Shown here: piece by piece, positions 7,373 to 9,216 of the stretch
How the letters are laid out: each line of letters opens with the position of its first letter
Position numbering within the stretch: position 1 is the first letter of the stretch
From: JANRLJ01 sp034437895
GTDB lineage: Bacteria; Chloroflexota; Anaerolineae; Aggregatilineales; Phototrophicaceae
Length of the DNA: 9,216 bases
Assembly (NCBI GenBank): GCA_034437895.1
Contig: DAOTTO010000399.1
Coordinates: forward strand, 1 to 9,216
Reading direction: 5' to 3'
The notes under the pieces: generated by a model
Told to the model about the DNA's origin: nothing
The model's input: the letters and a program-made list of their open reading frames with translations, nothing else
Database searches by the model: none
Program-made: the position numbers and the translations under genes

Positions 7373-7381
7373 ATCATAGCA
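7373..7381 (-). promoter_or_regulatory. Candidate extended -10 promoter for the peptidase gene
   Basis: Read on the - strand the bases are TGCTATGAT, matching the extended -10 form TGnTATAAT with one difference. The expected start of transcription near 7366 would leave a leader of about 35 nt containing the GGAG site. No good -35 hexamer lies at the right distance, as is usual for extended -10 promoters. Confidence 0.4.
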
Positions 7382-7499
7382 AACTTTTGCGACTTGTGCT
7401 GTGCCTGTAACCAAATTTTATTTATGATCTGGCGATAGAAGGCTAGATACGTCACAATAAGGACACTATGCGCTCACCGAGAATAAAAGGGTAAAACCG

Positions 7500-7916
7500 A
7501 TGCCAGAAGTAACCGTAAATGTAACCCGTCCCGATTTGGATATTCAAGAAGACATCCACCGCCTGATGACCGATTATCCGCCCTTGAGCCACGATAAGCA
7601 TCGCGTCCATATCACTGTGGATAACGGCCTTGTGACGATTTCCGGCTATACCAAAGCGCCGCCGACTCGCAATTATCTGGTGCGGTCTGTCTCGCAAGTG
7701 GAAGGTGTAAAATCTGTTGACAGCGCAGACCTCTATGATGACGAAACAATTCGCCTTGATGTGGCACGGGTCGCGCCGATGGGCGTGTTCGTGAATGTGG
7801 AATATGGTGCGCTGATTTTGGCGGGTGGTGTACCAGAGGGAACCACTGTCGAAGAATTGGTGCGGCAGGTCGGGCGTGTGCCGGGCGTTCACCGCGTCGT
7901 CACGACCTTTAATTGA
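7500..7916 (+). CDS. Tandem BON-domain protein
   Basis: This 138-aa protein is made of two BON-like units. The first (about 12-79) has VDNGLVTISGY (40-50), then a helix ending in VEGVKSV (67-73). The second (about 80-137) has VEYGALILAGG (100-110), then VPGVHRVV (127-134). Both follow the BON pattern of a strand, NG/YG, V-x-hydrophobic-x-G, a helix and a GV-x-x-V strand. BON domains are small modules thought to bind phospholipid or other ligands, often in periplasmic or envelope proteins. No signal peptide or membrane segment is visible, so this copy looks cytoplasmic. The ATG at 7500 is supported by AAAGGG (7486-7491) at eight bases. It is transcribed divergently from the peptidase gene; no convincing promoter hexamers were found in the gap. 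The family call is good, the function unknown. Confidence 0.8.
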   Translation: MPEVTVNVTRPDLDIQEDIHRLMTDYPPLSHDKHRVHITVDNGLVTISGYTKAPPTRNYLVRSVSQVEGVKSVDSADLYDDETIRLDVARVAPMGVFVNVEYGALILAGGVPEGTTVEELVRQVGRVPGVHRVVTTFN

Positions 7917-7975
7917 GTTGTCACGCTCGATTTTGACCAGATTTTAAGATACGCATCAAAAATTCGAGAGGCAAA

Positions 7976-8314
7976 ATGCACTACCATAATTTTGGGCGTA
8001 TGTGGGTAGTGAAGGAATTCGGCTTAAATCGTTTTGTTTCTGAACAACCTGCTTATAACTTGTTAGATCGCCGTTTAGAATGTGAGTTTATCCCAATGGC
8101 GCAGACCTACGGCATTGCGATTATGCCTTGTTCGCCTACTGCGGGTGGCTTTTTAACCGGGAAATATCGTCGCGGCGTATTAGAAGTTCAACTCACCGCA
8201 GAAGACCATACGCGGTTAAATGCCGTTGCGCCGCCGGGGGGATAAAACAGTCGCCTATTACGGCTATGATGGGTTCGCTTGGACGACGTGGGGCCGCATC
8301 AGTATCGCTGGTGA
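7976..8314 (+). pseudogene. Aldo/keto reductase remnant, N-terminally truncated, deleted and frameshifted
   Basis: The open part (7976-8245, 89 codons) matches the middle and C-terminal end of NADPH-dependent aldo/keto reductases: WVVKEFGLNRFVSEQPAYNL, then PMAQTYGIAIMPCSPTAGGF and LTGKYRRG. At about 8176 the sequence jumps straight to VLEVQLTAEDHTRLNAVAPPG, which normally lies some 75-90 residues later, so an in-frame internal deletion is inferred. The catalytic Asp/Tyr/Lys region and the first half of the barrel are absent. After a six-G run (8236-8241) the frame is lost. Removing one G restores DKTVAYYGYDGFAWTTWG, and adding one C near 8294 restores PHQYRW and a TGA at 8312-8314, the usual C-terminus of this subfamily. 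An AGAGG lies just before the ATG at 7976, so a short peptide could still be made, but it cannot be an active reductase. Confidence 0.85.
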
Positions 8315-8336
8315 TGGCTCATTTTCCATGACCAGC
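8307..8336. terminator. Hairpin between the reductase remnant and the glycosyltransferase gene
   Basis: GCTGGT (8307-8312) pairs with ACCAGC (8331-8336). After one mismatch, ATGG (8314-8317) pairs with CCAT (8326-8329) around an 8-nt loop. It overlaps the ancestral stop codon of the reductase and lies 15 bases past the stop of the - strand glycosyltransferase. Neither strand has a following T-run, so termination is only a possibility. Confidence 0.3.
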
Positions 8337-8350
8337 CGAAATAGGGTGGC

Positions 8351-9118
8351 CTATGCCTCAACCGCGTAAGCCGCTTCCCGCCGCATGAGGGGATTCAGGA
8401 CATGATGGCGGCGGCGGATGTCCCACACGCGGGTCGCCGCTTCCAGCGCGATTCGCCAGTGCATTTTGGACTCTCCTCGCTTGCGATCAGGAAAGTGAAT
8501 CGGGATTTCCACCACTTTATAACCCAGTCGCACCGCCACATACGCCATCTCGACCTGAAAAACATACCCGTTGGATTGAATGCGGTCTAAATCCATGCCG
8601 ATGAGCGTCTCGTGCCGCCACAGCCGATAGCCGCCCGTCGCATCATAAACCGGAATATGCAAAATCGTCGGCACATACAGCCGATCCGCGAACCAGCTTA
8701 ACAACTTGCGATGAAATCCCCAACTCTCGTCGGTGCTGCCGCCCTTAATAAAGCGCGAGGCCAAGACCATATCCGCGCCGCGTTCCAGTGTGGCGATCAT
8801 ATCCGGGATATATTTGGGCTGATGAGAAAAATCCGCATCCATTTGTAGGACGTAATCTGCGCCGAGCTGGATGGCGTGTTTTAATCCCGCGATATACGCT
8901 GGCCCCAAACCTTGTTTTTCTTTGCGATGCAGCACATGAATCTGCCCCGGATGCTGCCCCGCCAGATCATCCGCCATCTGTCCGGTGCCATCGGGCGAGT
9001 TATCGTCCACCACCAGAATTTGCAGATCGCGCACGGACAGCGCCAAGAGCGCGTCAATCATCAGCGGCAAATTTTCAGCTTCATTATAGGTTGGCAAGAC
9101 GATGATGGTTCTCGGCAT
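8351..9118 (-). CDS. Polyprenol-phosphate mannosyltransferase-like GT2 glycosyltransferase (DPM1 type)
   Basis: This 255-aa enzyme belongs to glycosyltransferase family 2 and most resembles dolichyl/polyprenyl-phosphate mannose synthase. Such enzymes move mannose (or glucose) from a nucleotide sugar to a lipid phosphate on the inner face of the membrane, supplying donors for envelope glycans or protein glycosylation. Motifs, numbered from M at 9118, are PTYNE (9-13), VVDDNSPDGT (36-45), QGLG (69-72), MDADFSH with the metal-binding DAD (94-96), LASRF (119-123), TGGYRLW (161-167) and FPDRKRGESKM (209-219). There is no C-terminal membrane domain, as in the soluble DPM1 form. A GTG at 9142 and an ATG at 9124 are in frame. 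I prefer the ATG at 9118 because AGGA (9131-9128) lies nine bases before it but only three before 9124. The 98 bases upstream are AT-rich; no promoter could be assigned with confidence. The sugar donor is not certain from sequence. Confidence 0.9.
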   Translation of the reverse strand: MPRTIIVLPTYNEAENLPLMIDALLALSVRDLQILVVDDNSPDGTGQMADDLAGQHPGQIHVLHRKEKQGLGPAYIAGLKHAIQLGADYVLQMDADFSHQPKYIPDMIATLERGADMVLASRFIKGGSTDESWGFHRKLLSWFADRLYVPTILHIPVYDATGGYRLWRHETLIGMDLDRIQSNGYVFQVEMAYVAVRLGYKVVEIPIHFPDRKRGESKMHWRIALEAATRVWDIRRRHHVLNPLMRREAAYAVEA

Positions 9119-9216
9119 GGTCATTTTTCCTAGCTGCGCCACAGTTTACATAGATGATATATCTTTAAATATAAGGCTAATTAGTCTAATAGAACGTTTA
9201 GAGTGCTGCAAGGCCG

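Noticed and set aside
7452..7892. 146-codon open frame on the - strand opposite the BON gene
   Set aside because: It is fully antisense to the BON protein, which has two clear domain copies and a good ribosome site. The - strand translation resembles no family.
7932..7961. Possible promoter (TTGACC at 7933-7938) ahead of the reductase remnant
   Set aside because: The best -10 at proper spacing (TCAAAA) matches only three of six positions, and the gene it would serve is broken.
8128..8331. 67-codon + strand open frame overlapping the reductase remnant
   Set aside because: Its product shows no similarity to reductases. The reductase signal runs in the other frames, so this is a chance frame through decayed sequence.
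9143..9216. Promoter or small gene in the AT-rich stretch upstream of the glycosyltransferase
   Set aside because: Several TATATT-like boxes occur, but none has a matching -35 at usual spacing, and no open frame is present. AT-richness alone is not enough to call a site.

Overview
The window is about 9.2 kb of bacterial chromosome with roughly even base composition, carrying five intact genes and one decayed gene. The mix suggests a Chloroflexota bacterium, perhaps Anaerolineae-like: a DUF4118/PAS/GAF histidine kinase, a secreted peptidase with PPC-type repeats, a soluble DPM1-type glycosyltransferase, and C-rich/G-rich palindromic dispersed repeats. This assignment is inferred from gene style only; no rRNA or marker gene is present.

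Layout. Positions 1-104 hold copy 1 of a palindromic dispersed repeat. A 1230-aa multi-sensor histidine kinase follows on the + strand (212-3904). A 127-bp gap contains a good intrinsic terminator whose hairpin loop holds a perfect TATAAT, so the promoter of the next gene appears to sit inside the terminator. That next gene (4032-4739, +) encodes a membrane protein of the PAP2_C / sphingomyelin-synthase-like phosphatase superfamily. It converges with a large - strand gene (4989-7331) for a secreted protein with three tandem PPC-type beta domains and an HEHHH zinc-peptidase motif. The convergent gap (4740-4988) is filled with palindromes: an outer inverted repeat, copy 2 of the dispersed repeat, and a separate 28-bp palindrome.

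The peptidase gene is divergent from a small tandem-BON protein (7500-7916, +). Then comes the remnant of an aldo/keto reductase (7976-8314), lacking its N-terminal half, with an internal deletion and two frameshifts near its 3' end. Last is a - strand polyprenol-phosphate mannosyltransferase-like GT2 enzyme (8351-9118).

The genes do not form an obvious pathway. The kinase has no response regulator beside it, and its terminator separates it from the PAP2-like gene. The PAP2-like protein, the secreted peptidase and the polyprenol-phosphate glycosyltransferase could all act at the cell envelope, but nothing in the sequence links them functionally. I see no mobile-element genes, CRISPR array, RNA gene or defence system, and no convincing new multi-gene system. 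The points most worth a second look are the structured repeats, the promoter/terminator overlap and the decayed reductase.
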